A stretch of DNA of 64,000 bases from JAFGVL01 sp963662245 (GTDB lineage Bacteria > Bacteroidota > Bacteroidia > Bacteroidales > Paludibacteraceae): positions 620,001 to 684,000 of the forward strand of contig CAXXVQ010000009.1 in NCBI GenBank assembly GCA_963662245.2, read 5' to 3'. The notes under the pieces were generated by a model that was not told where the DNA came from, ran no database searches, and saw nothing but the letters and a program-made list of their open reading frames with translations. The translations under genes and the position numbers were made by a program. Positions 24,589 through 33,127 of the stretch are shown piece after piece. The number at the start of each line of letters is the position of its first letter. The stretch's first letter is position 1.

Positions 24589-26451
24589 ATGAAAGCGCAA
24601 AGAAATCAAATTCTTACAGTCCTGCTTGCTATTTTATTAGCAGCACCGGTATTTGCAAAGCAAGAAATGTTACATGTTTTGGGAACAGTAACTGATATGC
24701 AGAATGCTCCAATTGTTGGAGCTAAAGTTAGGGTAAAAGATGCTAATCAAAGTGCAATTACGGATATTAAAGGTCAGTTTAAATTGCAGGTAAAAAAGGG
24801 AGTTGTTTTGAAAGTTTCTGCCGTTGGTTATGAAACAAAAGAAGTGAAAGCAGATAAGCCAAAACTTAATATTGTTTTAAAAGCCCAATCAGTAAAGGTT
24901 GAAAAAGAGATTGTTGTAGCTGATGTTGCAATGTATATACCTAATGTTCCTCAAATGTATAAAGCTGAAAAAAGGATGGCAATGGGGGCAGTGCAAAGTC
25001 AGAATGCGTATTTTGCTCCAAGCCCTTTCCCTGTAGAACAAAATACAGAAGAATATAGCAAACATGCTGAAAATAGATTTTTGGATGCAAAGTCTGATCC
25101 GCTTTCTACCTTTTCACTTGATGTAGATGCAGCATCGTATAGCAATGTGCGACGCAAAATCAATAATGGACAAATGCCGGAAAAAGATGCCGTGCGTGTG
25201 GAGGAATTCGTGAATTATTTTTCGTATGATTATCCTCAACCAACAGATAAGCATCCTGTAAAAATTAATACAGAAATGCATGAGTGTCCTTGGGCAAAAG
25301 ATCATAAACTAGTGCGCATTGGCGTGAAGGCAAAAGAAATCCCAACCGATAATCTGCCTGCTTCTAATTTTGTGTTCCTGCTAGATGTGTCGGGGTCAAT
25401 GAGTTTGCCAAATAAATTGCCATTGGTAAAGTCATCTTTGAAATTGTTGACCAATAATTTGCGCGAAAAAGACCGTGTGGCAATAGTTGTATATGCAGGA
25501 GCTGCCGGTGAAGTGCTGCCATCTACAAGTGGAGCTGATAAACAAAAAATCTTTGAAGCCTTGGGGAACTTAAAAGCAGGTGGCTCGACAGCTGGTGGAG
25601 CAGGAATAGAATTAGCATATAACATAGCACAAAAGAATTTTATTAAAGGCGGCAATAACCGTATAATCCTTTGTACTGATGGTGATTTCAATGTAGGTGT
25701 TTCATCCGAACAAGGTTTGGAAGAGCTTGTGGAAGAGAAACGCAAAACGGGTGTGTATTTAACTGTGCTTGGTTTTGGTATGGGGAATTACAAGGATAAT
25801 AAAATGCAGGTTTTGAGTGAAAAAGGAAACGGAAACCATGCTTATATTGATAACTTGCAAGAAGCGAATAAGGTGCTTGTAAATGAGTTTGGGTCAACCA
25901 TGTATGCTGTTGCTAAGGATGTGAAAATTCAAGTGGAATTTAATCCGGCACAAGTGAGTGCTTATCGCTTAGTGGGGTATGAAAGCCGCTTGCTAAACAA
26001 GGAAGACTTTAATGATGATACCAAAGATGCCGGAGAGCTTGGAGCCGGGCATACTGTAACGGCATTTTATGAAATCATTCCTGTAGGAGTTGAGAATCGT
26101 TACGGAGGTGTAGATGCTTTGAAATATCAAAAAACGGAAGCTCCAAAAACGGCTAATGCTTCATCAGAACTAATGACTGTGAAACTTCGCTATAAACCGA
26201 TAGATAGTGACCGAAGCCTGAAACTGGAAGTGCCTGTTGAGGCTGATGAAATGCCAAAAGCTAGTACAGACTTTAACTTTGCGGCATCAGTAGCCATGTT
26301 TGGGCAATTGCTAAAAGATTCTGACTTTAAAGGAGATGCTTCGTATAAAAAAGTTGTGAGCTTAGCCGAACAAGGTTTAGGAAAGGATAAACAAGGTTAT
26401 CGCCGTGAGTTTGTTCGCTTGGTTGAGGCTGTAGAGCAAATGGAGAAATAA
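24589..26451 (+). CDS. VWA-domain protein with N-terminal carboxypeptidase-regulatory-like domain and DUF3520-like tail
   Basis: The 620-residue product starts with a signal peptide (about 1-23). A carboxypeptidase-regulatory-like domain follows (about 30-98), with TVTDMQNAPIVGAKVRV and the SAVGYETKEV end. The VWA domain at about 260-440 has the MIDAS motif DVSGS starting at Asp266. The C-terminal third matches the YfbK/DUF3520 type. It is probably periplasmic or surface exposed. It is divergent from the sigma/anti-sigma operon and may be its target. Confidence 0.85.
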   Translation: MKAQRNQILTVLLAILLAAPVFAKQEMLHVLGTVTDMQNAPIVGAKVRVKDANQSAITDIKGQFKLQVKKGVVLKVSAVGYETKEVKADKPKLNIVLKAQSVKVEKEIVVADVAMYIPNVPQMYKAEKRMAMGAVQSQNAYFAPSPFPVEQNTEEYSKHAENRFLDAKSDPLSTFSLDVDAASYSNVRRKINNGQMPEKDAVRVEEFVNYFSYDYPQPTDKHPVKINTEMHECPWAKDHKLVRIGVKAKEIPTDNLPASNFVFLLDVSGSMSLPNKLPLVKSSLKLLTNNLREKDRVAIVVYAGAAGEVLPSTSGADKQKIFEALGNLKAGGSTAGGAGIELAYNIAQKNFIKGGNNRIILCTDGDFNVGVSSEQGLEELVEEKRKTGVYLTVLGFGMGNYKDNKMQVLSEKGNGNHAYIDNLQEANKVLVNEFGSTMYAVAKDVKIQVEFNPAQVSAYRLVGYESRLLNKEDFNDDTKDAGELGAGHTVTAFYEIIPVGVENRYGGVDALKYQKTEAPKTANASSELMTVKLRYKPIDSDRSLKLEVPVEADEMPKASTDFNFAASVAMFGQLLKDSDFKGDASYKKVVSLAEQGLGKDKQGYRREFVRLVEAVEQMEK

Positions 26452-26472
26452 GTAAGAATGTGTCTATGTTTG

Positions 26473-26500
26473 GGGCGGATTTGGTAATCCGCCCTTTTTT
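26473..26500 (+). terminator. Terminator of the VWA gene
   Basis: GGGCGGATT pairs with AATCCGCCC over a TGGT-type loop, followed by six Ts, about 22 nt after the stop codon. Confidence 0.9.
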
Positions 26501-26513
26501 ATTGTCACCGACA

Positions 26514-26643
26514 ACCCTGATAGCTATAGGTTTGGCGAAGCGTCTCGCTTCGTCATAGTTAAAACAAAAGCTCCTGCTTTTGGCAAGTTAGAAACTTGCT
26601 TTTAGCTTGAACGCAGGCGGAGCCTACGCTCAACGGGGGTCTC
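26514..26643. repeat. Composite intergenic repeat R, uninterrupted copy
   Basis: The unit starts CCCTGATAGCTATAGGTTTG, contains the hairpin GCGAAGCGTCTCGCTTCGT and ends GGCGGAGCCTACGCTCAACG plus GGGGT. A second copy lies at 28668-28777 and resumes at 29041, where it is split by an inserted element. Confidence 0.8.
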
Positions 26644-26860
26644 CTATTCACCAAGATATTCAATTGTACTTTTTAGGCTTAGCCATTTAATAATGATATG
26701 TTGCTCCATTTGGCTGTGAGCAATGTCGGTTAGGGAAATCTAATCTTCTAGACCATTTGAAATAAGTGTAATGTTTGAATTGTCTATTTGAATTGATTGT
26801 TTCTTCACATGTATCTTATAAATCTAACTCAAAAGTAATAATATATCTCTAGGTACAAAA

Positions 26861-26997
26861 ATAGAAAAAGGGGCTGTCCAAAAAGTATCGGATAGTCCCT
26901 TTTTTACTGTTTTTATTCGAGGTCAATCAAAGAAAAATTTCAAATATTCAATTCTCATTGAGGAATTGCCACCTTTTTGGACAGCCTCTTTTTCTAT
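26861..26997. mobile_element. MITE-like inverted-repeat element (GGCTGTCCAAAAAG ends)
   Basis: The left end ATAGAAAAAGGGGCTGTCC with AAAAAG and the right end, whose reverse complement reads ATAGAAAAAGAGGCTGTCC with AAAAAG, match at all but one position over 25 bp. The element is about 137 bp and holds no coding frame. The ends resemble those of insertion sequences common in Bacteroidales (an IS1182-like guess). No clear target duplication is seen outside the arms. Confidence 0.7.
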
Positions 26998-27048
26998 CTT
27001 GTTTTTAATAATCACATTATTTATACTTTATTCCTTTCGAGCAAAGGA

Positions 27049-28437
27049 TTATTGATTAATAATGAATCCTGGAAGTTCGTATTTTTGTTCTAATATTTCT
27101 TGTGATGGACCATACATTCTTAAAATCACATAAAAAGGTTCTTTCGGAGCCGGTAACCAGTTAGCAGCTTTGTCGCCTTCTGGTTTTTCAGCTTGTACAT
27201 ATATATCTAGCGAGCCATCTTCATTATATTTTAAGCCTTCGGTTCTGTCGCCAATAGCATAGCGGTTAATTTTATTTTCAACCAGTAATTTGTTTTTGCT
27301 ATCATATAGTGTAGTAGACCAAAAGAATTTCACATCAGGTGTTTGATCTTTGGCGAAATGTAATATATAGTTATTTTCTCCTGTAAGAGGTTTTTTCTGT
27401 GCATCAACAGCAGCATAGTAATATACTGCTTCTTCAGGAGAGTTTGCCATATAGCCTTGAATAGTAACAGCTGCTCGACCTAAATATTGTCTTCCAAAAT
27501 TTCCGACATACTCATTAGGTAGAAGCCATCCATTCTTTATTGTAATGCCTTCAGCACCAGGTGAAAGATGTTTTTCTAGGCGAGCTTTAGCAATTTTAAG
27601 GCCTTCAACTAAAGCTGTCTTTTGTTCTTCTGAGATCTTTGCTAGATCGAAATCTTCTCCAAATCCTAAAGCTTCAAATGCTTTTACATCAGCAATTTCT
27701 TCTTCAACCGGGGGATTTTTTTGTGTCATTTCGTTGATGATAGAGAACATAGCCAGTGGATTTTTTTTAATGTCAACAGGTTTTAACCAATCAGTGTTGG
27801 TTGGAATAGCCTTTTCTCCATTATATTCGCTTAGGGTCATCATTTTAAAATTGTCTTGAATTTTGTTTAAGGTTGGGATGTCATCTTCACCTTTTACATA
27901 GATTCTCCCTAAAACAGCACATAAATCAGTAGTACTTTTAACTTGTTCAAATCCGTCAGGAATTTTGCCTTCCCAGTTTGGCCCAGTCAGTAAATATTTT
28001 CCTCCACCCCATCCGGTAGTTCTTGATCCTAGGTAGGCAAAATTATTTGAGTAAACATCCATTAATTGAAATACCCAATAGCGTTTGTCTTCAATTGGGG
28101 GAACAATAATAACTACAGCATCTTTTGATAAATCCATCCATGCTCGCATATATGGAGTGTCGACATTGGGAGTAACCACCCAAGTGTCTTTTGGTGTTGA
28201 TGGCTTGCGGATGATATATAATTTGTTAAGTGGTGCGTATTGAGCATTTGTACTGTCAATAGCGAAGCGATAAATATTATCATAGCTTTCTAATAGAGGT
28301 CTTCCGTATACAAATGCATCGGCTGCAATCTCGCTTAGAGTCTTTGTTTTATTATTACTCTCTTGTTTTTTGTTCGAGCATGATGTTGTTAGCAAAATTA
28401 CAATTAGAGTAAACGAAATTTGGATTACTTTTTTCAT
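27049..28437 (-). CDS. DUF1254/DUF1214-type lipoprotein
   Basis: The 462-residue product starts with a lipoprotein signal, with the lipobox ending TTSCSNKK near residue 20. The N-terminal half matches the DUF1254 type (YDNIYRFAID, TPNVDTPYMRAWMDLSKD) and the C-terminal half DUF1214 (WSTTLYDSKNKLLVENKINRY, ILRMYGPS). These two domains occur together in widespread proteins of unknown function. It is likely anchored to a membrane facing the periplasm. It stands alone between repeat-rich gaps. Confidence 0.85.
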   Translation of the reverse strand: MKKVIQISFTLIVILLTTSCSNKKQESNNKTKTLSEIAADAFVYGRPLLESYDNIYRFAIDSTNAQYAPLNKLYIIRKPSTPKDTWVVTPNVDTPYMRAWMDLSKDAVVIIVPPIEDKRYWVFQLMDVYSNNFAYLGSRTTGWGGGKYLLTGPNWEGKIPDGFEQVKSTTDLCAVLGRIYVKGEDDIPTLNKIQDNFKMMTLSEYNGEKAIPTNTDWLKPVDIKKNPLAMFSIINEMTQKNPPVEEEIADVKAFEALGFGEDFDLAKISEEQKTALVEGLKIAKARLEKHLSPGAEGITIKNGWLLPNEYVGNFGRQYLGRAAVTIQGYMANSPEEAVYYYAAVDAQKKPLTGENNYILHFAKDQTPDVKFFWSTTLYDSKNKLLVENKINRYAIGDRTEGLKYNEDGSLDIYVQAEKPEGDKAANWLPAPKEPFYVILRMYGPSQEILEQKYELPGFIINQ

Positions 28438-28472
28438 TTTTTCTTAATTATTATGTTTATAATAAGGATTTT

Positions 28473-28480
28473 CAAAGGTA
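28473..28480 (-). promoter_or_regulatory. Putative -7 box of the DUF1254 lipoprotein gene
   Basis: On the minus strand TACCTTTG matches TAnnTTTG and lies 36 nt before the start codon. No -33 TTTG is evident. Confidence 0.4.
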
Positions 28481-28667
28481 CTTATTTTTTTGAAATAGTA
28501 GAGATTTTTTTAAATTTAAAAATTTGTTTAATTGTTTTGTATTTTTCTCAATGTTTCTGCAATTGCTTTACTTGGGCTATTGTTATTAGTGAAATCTTTG
28601 TCAAACAAATTTGTGACGAATGCATTTGAATGTTTGCGGAAAATCATATCATGACGAACACATAAGC

Positions 28668-28777
28668 CCTGATCCCCATAGGTTTGGCGAAGCGTCTCGC
28701 TTCGTCATTGTTAAAACAAAAGCTCCTGCTTTTGGCAAGTTAGAAACTAGGTTTCAGCTTGAACGCAGGCGGAGCCT
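28668..28777. repeat. Composite repeat R, left part of the interrupted copy
   Basis: This stretch follows the 26514 copy closely, with the same GCGAAGCG hairpin and the CTTTTGGCAAGTTAGAAACT segment, down to GCAGGCGGAGCCT. There the inserted element begins. The rest of the repeat (GGCGGAGCCTACGCTCAACG plus GGGGGCT) resumes at 29041. Confidence 0.85.
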
Positions 28778-29040
28778 CAATGTCATTAAGTTAAGGGTAT
28801 TTTAGCCTGAAAGGCTAATTTATCTAGCCCAAGGCAACGCCTTGGGTTGATGAATGAATTGATATTTGCGTCCTGTAAGGACAGGTTAAATATATTAAAT
28901 TGCCCTTTAGCTAACGCTGATTTTCAATTCAGGGCGTAAAATACAAAAAAACATAACTTACCCAAGGCGTCGTTTTACTTTGCCTTGGGCTAAAATAGAT
29001 TGGGCTTACAGCCCATCAACTTCTTAACTTAATGACATTG
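28778..29040. mobile_element. MITE with 18-bp terminal inverted repeats and 10-bp target duplication
   Basis: This 263-bp element begins CAATGTCATTAAGTTAAG and ends with its perfect 18-bp reverse complement. GGCGGAGCCT flanks it on both sides (28768-28777 and 29041-29050), a 10-bp target duplication. The uninterrupted copy at 26514-26643 carries GGCGGAGCCT once, so it serves as the empty site. The interior holds several small palindromes and no gene. The end sequence and duplication length suggest mobilisation by an IS4-family transposase (inference). Confidence 0.88.
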
Positions 29041-29050
29041 GGCGGAGCCT

Positions 29051-29067
29051 ACGCTCAACGGGGGCTG
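29051..29067. repeat. Composite repeat R, right end of the interrupted copy
   Basis: ACGCTCAACGGGGGCT follows the duplicated GGCGGAGCCT and completes the repeat whose left part ends at 28777. Confidence 0.75.
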
Positions 29068-29097
29068 AAAAAGCCGAATCAAAAAATCCGGCTTTCT
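29068..29097 (-). terminator. Terminator of the T9SS cargo gene
   Basis: AAAGCCGAAT and ATCCGGCTTT form a stem with a small bulge between A- and T-runs. It lies immediately downstream of the minus-strand gene ending at 29101. Confidence 0.75.
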
Positions 29098-29100
29098 TGT

Positions 29101-30516
29101 TTATTCTTTTATCAATTTCCCACTGTTAAAACTGTTGTCTTTGTTAATTAGTTTGTAAAGATATGTTCCAGGAATTAATCCATCCAAAGAGATCGTTTCT
29201 TCAAAACAATTAAGGTCTTTGTTTAAGACTAAATCTCCGGTTAAGTTGTAAAGTAAGAATCTTGTTGCTTCAGCTTTAATATTTAGTTCCGATTTAACCG
29301 GATTGGGATAAATAATACTTGCGTTAGAATTTATCTCTTCTTTGGAGTCTAGGGTTAATGGAGTTCCCCATTCTGTTGAGCCTTTTTTATAGTAGACAAG
29401 ACTTGTTGACCTAGACATTAATGTAATAGTGCCTTCGCATTTTTCATAATATGGGCCACCAAGACCTTTTTTATAAATACCCCTAGAAAAGCATCCATCA
29501 GCAATTGGTTCATTTAAGCATTTGCTATCTGAGCCTCCTACAGTTTCTATTATACTTGGAATAGTTTTAAGTGTGTCATTTCCTTCAATAACATGAGCTT
29601 CTAAATAGCCTCCGTAATCGATAGTAATAGCTTGATAAGATAAATTGTCAAAGTATGGATTCGGAGTTATTTTTTCAATAATAGTATCATGGATATAAGA
29701 TGTATTATTAAGATATTCTCTGTCAACTCTATAAAAGATGGTGTCAGCGATGGTTGTTCTTTCTAGATATCGTTTAATTGTTTTATTGTATGTCGTAATT
29801 AGTGATGATTGATTGAGAATTGAAGTAACTTCATTAATGTCTATTTCATCACCTGCTTGAAAATCATAAACCTGAGCCCATGTAAGATTGTTGTTTTTGA
29901 CATTATTAAGTGAGAAATTATTATCCTTATCGAATCCAAAATCACTAATCGTTGTTATTCCTTCAAATGGGAAGTGTAAAAAATCTACTGCTTTCTCAAT
30001 TCCATTAGTTTTGTTTAGCTTTATTTTGCAAGTATCCAAAAAACTCCCAAGTGGGCTCATTGTTTTATCAAAGGTTTTGAAAGAGATTGTTTTATTGACA
30101 GCATCACTAAGTGTTCCTTCAATTCTAGCTTGCACTATGATATTACTGTCTTTATATGCTTGCCAATATATGTCGTTAGTGTAATTCGGTTTTATGATAA
30201 TTGAGCTGTCGTTTATATTTCTAAAAAGAATGCTATCACCACTCATAATTATTTCTTTCCCGAGTAATGAGCCTTCTGAAGTATAGCAGTTATGTGTTCC
30301 TTTGATAATATCCTTACTTGGATATATGCTTAGAGATCCATTTGTATTAATCTTTGTGGAGTCTATCCAAAGCCTTTTTCCTGATGAAAAGTAGAATGTT
30401 GCACTATTGTCTTGGAACTCTAATAGCTGATTCTCATAAATTGGTTGAAAGTCGATAGCAAAAGTGCTTTGCAATAATGCTATAGTAATCAGAATTATAG
30501 ATGCTGTTTTTTTCAT
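29101..30516 (-). CDS. Secreted protein with type IX secretion C-terminal sorting domain
   Basis: The 471-residue product has an N-terminal signal peptide (MKKTASIILITIALLQSTFA). The C-terminal 75 residues carry the Por/type A sorting domain: IIYPNPVKSELNIKA, then FLLYNLTGDLV and LIPGTYLYKLIN. Such proteins cross the outer membrane through the type IX system and are often attached to the surface. The middle part is not recognised. It is flanked by two near-identical GCCGAATC...GATCCGGC type terminators. Confidence 0.85.
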   Translation of the reverse strand: MKKTASIILITIALLQSTFAIDFQPIYENQLLEFQDNSATFYFSSGKRLWIDSTKINTNGSLSIYPSKDIIKGTHNCYTSEGSLLGKEIIMSGDSILFRNINDSSIIIKPNYTNDIYWQAYKDSNIIVQARIEGTLSDAVNKTISFKTFDKTMSPLGSFLDTCKIKLNKTNGIEKAVDFLHFPFEGITTISDFGFDKDNNFSLNNVKNNNLTWAQVYDFQAGDEIDINEVTSILNQSSLITTYNKTIKRYLERTTIADTIFYRVDREYLNNTSYIHDTIIEKITPNPYFDNLSYQAITIDYGGYLEAHVIEGNDTLKTIPSIIETVGGSDSKCLNEPIADGCFSRGIYKKGLGGPYYEKCEGTITLMSRSTSLVYYKKGSTEWGTPLTLDSKEEINSNASIIYPNPVKSELNIKAEATRFLLYNLTGDLVLNKDLNCFEETISLDGLIPGTYLYKLINKDNSFNSGKLIKE

Positions 30517-30536
30517 AAGCGGCTTTTTAATACCAG

Positions 30537-30544
30537 CAAATATA
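30537..30544 (-). promoter_or_regulatory. Putative -7 box of the T9SS cargo gene
   Basis: On the minus strand TATATTTG matches TAnnTTTG and lies 20 nt before the start codon. Confidence 0.45.
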
Positions 30545-30576
30545 ATGAAGAAATTGATTAGTATTGTCTTGTTTAT

Positions 30577-30606
30577 AAAAAAGCCGAATCAAAAGATCCG
30601 GCTTTT
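30577..30606 (-). terminator. Terminator of guaA
   Basis: AAAAGCCGAATC and GATCCGGCTTTT form an imperfect stem with flanking A and T runs, about 40 nt downstream of the guaA stop on the minus strand. Confidence 0.75.
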
Positions 30607-30647
30607 ACTATTTTACTGAGATACTCACTATCTCACTATCTGTGTTC

Positions 30648-32168
30648 TTATTCCCACTCAATAGTTGCAGGTGGTTTAGAGCTGATGTCGTACACTACGC
30701 GGTTGATGCCTTTAACCTTATTGATGATTTCGTTAGAGATTTTTGCTAAGAAATCATAAGGAAGGTGAGCCCAGTCGGCAGTCATGGCGTCGCTAGAAGT
30801 TACAGCGCGCAGAGCAACTGTGTTTTCGTATGTTCTTTCGTCACCCATCACACCTACAGACTGTACTGGAAGAAGGATCGTTCCTGCTTGCCATACCTTG
30901 TCGTATAAGTCCCAGTCACGAAGCCCTTGGATATAAATATCGTCAGCTTCTTGTAGGATGCGTACTTTCTCAGCAGTGATATCACCCAAAATACGGATAC
31001 CTAAACCGGGACCCGGGAATGGATGGCGTTTGATTAAGTGAGGCATCATACCTAACTCAATACCTACGCTACGAACTTCGTCTTTAAATAATAGGCGAAG
31101 TGGCTCTACCAATTTTAGGTTCATTTCTTTAGGAAGTCCACCTACATTGTGGTGCGACTTAATTACATGACCTGTGATAGAAAGTGATTCAATGATATCC
31201 GGATAAATAGTTCCTTGACCTAACCACTTAATGCCATCTAGCTTTTTAGCTTCTTCGTTAAATACATCGATAAATCCTTTACCAATGATTTTGCGTTTTG
31301 CCTCAGGGTCTTTTACGCCTGCCAGTTCTTTATAGAATTTATCTTTAGCGTTTATGCCAATAACATTAAGTCCAAGGTGATCGTAATCTTCTAGTACTTT
31401 CTCAAACTCGTTTTTGCGTAATAAACCGTTGTCAACGAAAATACATGTTAGGTTTTTACCGATAGCTTTGTTTAATAAAACAGCTACTACTGAAGAATCC
31501 ACACCTCCGGAAAGGGCAAGGATTACTTTATCGTTTCCTAATTGTTCTTTAAGTTTCGCAACAGTTTCTTCAATGAAAGAAGCCGGAGACCAGTCTTTTT
31601 TGCAATCGCAAATAGTAAGGAAGTTATCTAATAATTGTGTTCCGCATTCGCTGTGGAAAACTTCAGGGTGGAATTGTACGCCCCAAGTTTTTTCACCATT
31701 CACGCGGTAAGCTGCAATTTTTACTTGTGGTGTGCTGGCAATTACTTCAAAGCTTTCAGGGATTTGAGTAATTGTATCGCCGTGTGACATCCATACTTGC
31801 GCATCTTTCTCGATGTGTTTCAATAACGCATCTTGATTGTTGATTTCAGTCAAGTGAGCGCGACCATATTCACGAGTGTTTGCAGGTTCCACTTTTCCAC
31901 CAGAAGTGTGAGAAATAAATTGTGCACCATAACAAATTCCTAATACGGGATATTTGCTGCGGATTTCAGAAAGATCAGCTTTAAAAGCGGATTTATCATA
32001 TACTGAAAAAGGACTTCCTGAAAGGATAACCCCTTTGATGTTATTATCTTCTTTAGGGAATTTATTGTAAGGTAAAATCTCACAATAAGTGTTTAACTCA
32101 CGCACTCTTCGTGCAATCAGTTGGGTAGTTTGTGACCCAAAATCGAGAATGATAATTTTTTCGTGCAT
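30648..32168 (-). CDS. guaA: GMP synthase (glutamine-hydrolysing)
   Basis: The 506-residue enzyme joins a class I glutamine amidotransferase (nucleophile Cys79 in GICYGAQF, His/Glu in QFHPEVFHSE) to an ATP-pyrophosphatase with the PP-loop LALSGGVDSSVV. A C-terminal dimerisation domain ends in KPPATIEWE. It makes GMP from XMP. It is monocistronic on the minus strand with its own promoter box. Confidence 0.98.
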   Translation of the reverse strand: MHEKIIILDFGSQTTQLIARRVRELNTYCEILPYNKFPKEDNNIKGVILSGSPFSVYDKSAFKADLSEIRSKYPVLGICYGAQFISHTSGGKVEPANTREYGRAHLTEINNQDALLKHIEKDAQVWMSHGDTITQIPESFEVIASTPQVKIAAYRVNGEKTWGVQFHPEVFHSECGTQLLDNFLTICDCKKDWSPASFIEETVAKLKEQLGNDKVILALSGGVDSSVVAVLLNKAIGKNLTCIFVDNGLLRKNEFEKVLEDYDHLGLNVIGINAKDKFYKELAGVKDPEAKRKIIGKGFIDVFNEEAKKLDGIKWLGQGTIYPDIIESLSITGHVIKSHHNVGGLPKEMNLKLVEPLRLLFKDEVRSVGIELGMMPHLIKRHPFPGPGLGIRILGDITAEKVRILQEADDIYIQGLRDWDLYDKVWQAGTILLPVQSVGVMGDERTYENTVALRAVTSSDAMTADWAHLPYDFLAKISNEIINKVKGINRVVYDISSKPPATIEWE

Positions 32169-32199
32169 AGGAAAAATGTATGTCTTGAATTTTAAGCTG

Positions 32200-32207
32200 C
32201 AAAAGTA
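32200..32207 (-). promoter_or_regulatory. Putative -7 box of guaA
   Basis: On the minus strand TACTTTTG matches TAnnTTTG and lies 32 nt before the guaA start codon. Confidence 0.45.
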
Positions 32208-32314
32208 AGAATTTTAGTTAAGAGTTGCTAGTTAAAAGTTAAGAATGGGATTCCTAATAAAATGAAACAGTTTTTTTATGGGATTGCAATATAAAGCTAC
32301 TAACTTGCGCAGCT

Positions 32315-33064
32315 ATGATTTTTACGCAATTTTTATTTAATGTAGGCAGTTATTGCCGTTTAATGTACAAGGTTTTTTCACGCCCTGATAACTGGAAGAA
32401 ATTTTTTTATCAGCTTCCGGTTGAGATGGAAAAACTTGGCGTGAAGTCACTTAAGATTGTTATGATTATTTCCTTGTTTATGGGTGTAATTATGACTATG
32501 CAGACAAAACTGAATATGGAAAACCCATGGGTTCCAAAATTTATTACCGGATTTGTTACGCGTGATTCTTTGTTGTTAGAGTTTTCAGCAACTATTCTTT
32601 GTATTATACTAGCCGGAAAGGTGGGGTCGTTTATCGCTTCTGAGATTGGGCCAATGAAGTTGTCAGAACAAATAGATGCGTTGGAAATTATGGGTGTGAA
32701 TTCAGCTAATTACTTGATCTTGCCAAAGATTATTGCTTTAGTGTTGATGATGCCCGTAATAGTTGTTATTAGTATTTGTAGCGGATTGTTTGGCGGTTAT
32801 CTCGTTGGCGTTTTTTCAAATATTATTTCCACCTCAGAATATCTTTATGGTATCCAACATGATTTTAATCCGTACTACATCACTTATTCCATAATAAAAT
32901 CCTTGGTTTTTGGTTTCATTATAGCTTCGGTGTCTTCTTATTATGGTTATACAGTTGAAGGAGGTTCTATTGAACTCGGTAAAGCCAGTACCAAAGCTGT
33001 AGTTCACAGTTCAGTATTTATTTTATTGGCTAATATTATCCTGACTAACTTGTTGTTGGTGTAG
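32315..33064 (+). CDS. MlaE-family ABC transporter permease
   Basis: The 249-residue inner-membrane protein has the MlaE look: an N-terminal amphipathic part, several hydrophobic helices and the conserved GKVGSFIASEIGPMKLSEQID segment (about 107-127). MlaE forms the membrane core of a phospholipid transporter between the two membranes. The partner ATPase (MlaF) and MCE protein (MlaD) are not adjacent: the next gene is convergent queA. They must be elsewhere. Confidence 0.9.
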   Translation: MIFTQFLFNVGSYCRLMYKVFSRPDNWKKFFYQLPVEMEKLGVKSLKIVMIISLFMGVIMTMQTKLNMENPWVPKFITGFVTRDSLLLEFSATILCIILAGKVGSFIASEIGPMKLSEQIDALEIMGVNSANYLILPKIIALVLMMPVIVVISICSGLFGGYLVGVFSNIISTSEYLYGIQHDFNPYYITYSIIKSLVFGFIIASVSSYYGYTVEGGSIELGKASTKAVVHSSVFILLANIILTNLLLV

Positions 33065-33127
33065 AAGATTTATTTAACGCAGAGAAGAAACGGATTTTCC
33101 TTGAATGTAACCTCAGCGGTTATGCTC

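Noticed and set aside
28420..28805. Two plus-strand open frames of about 60-70 codons
   Set aside because: The second lies in the composite repeat and the first in AT-rich intergenic DNA; neither has protein-like composition.
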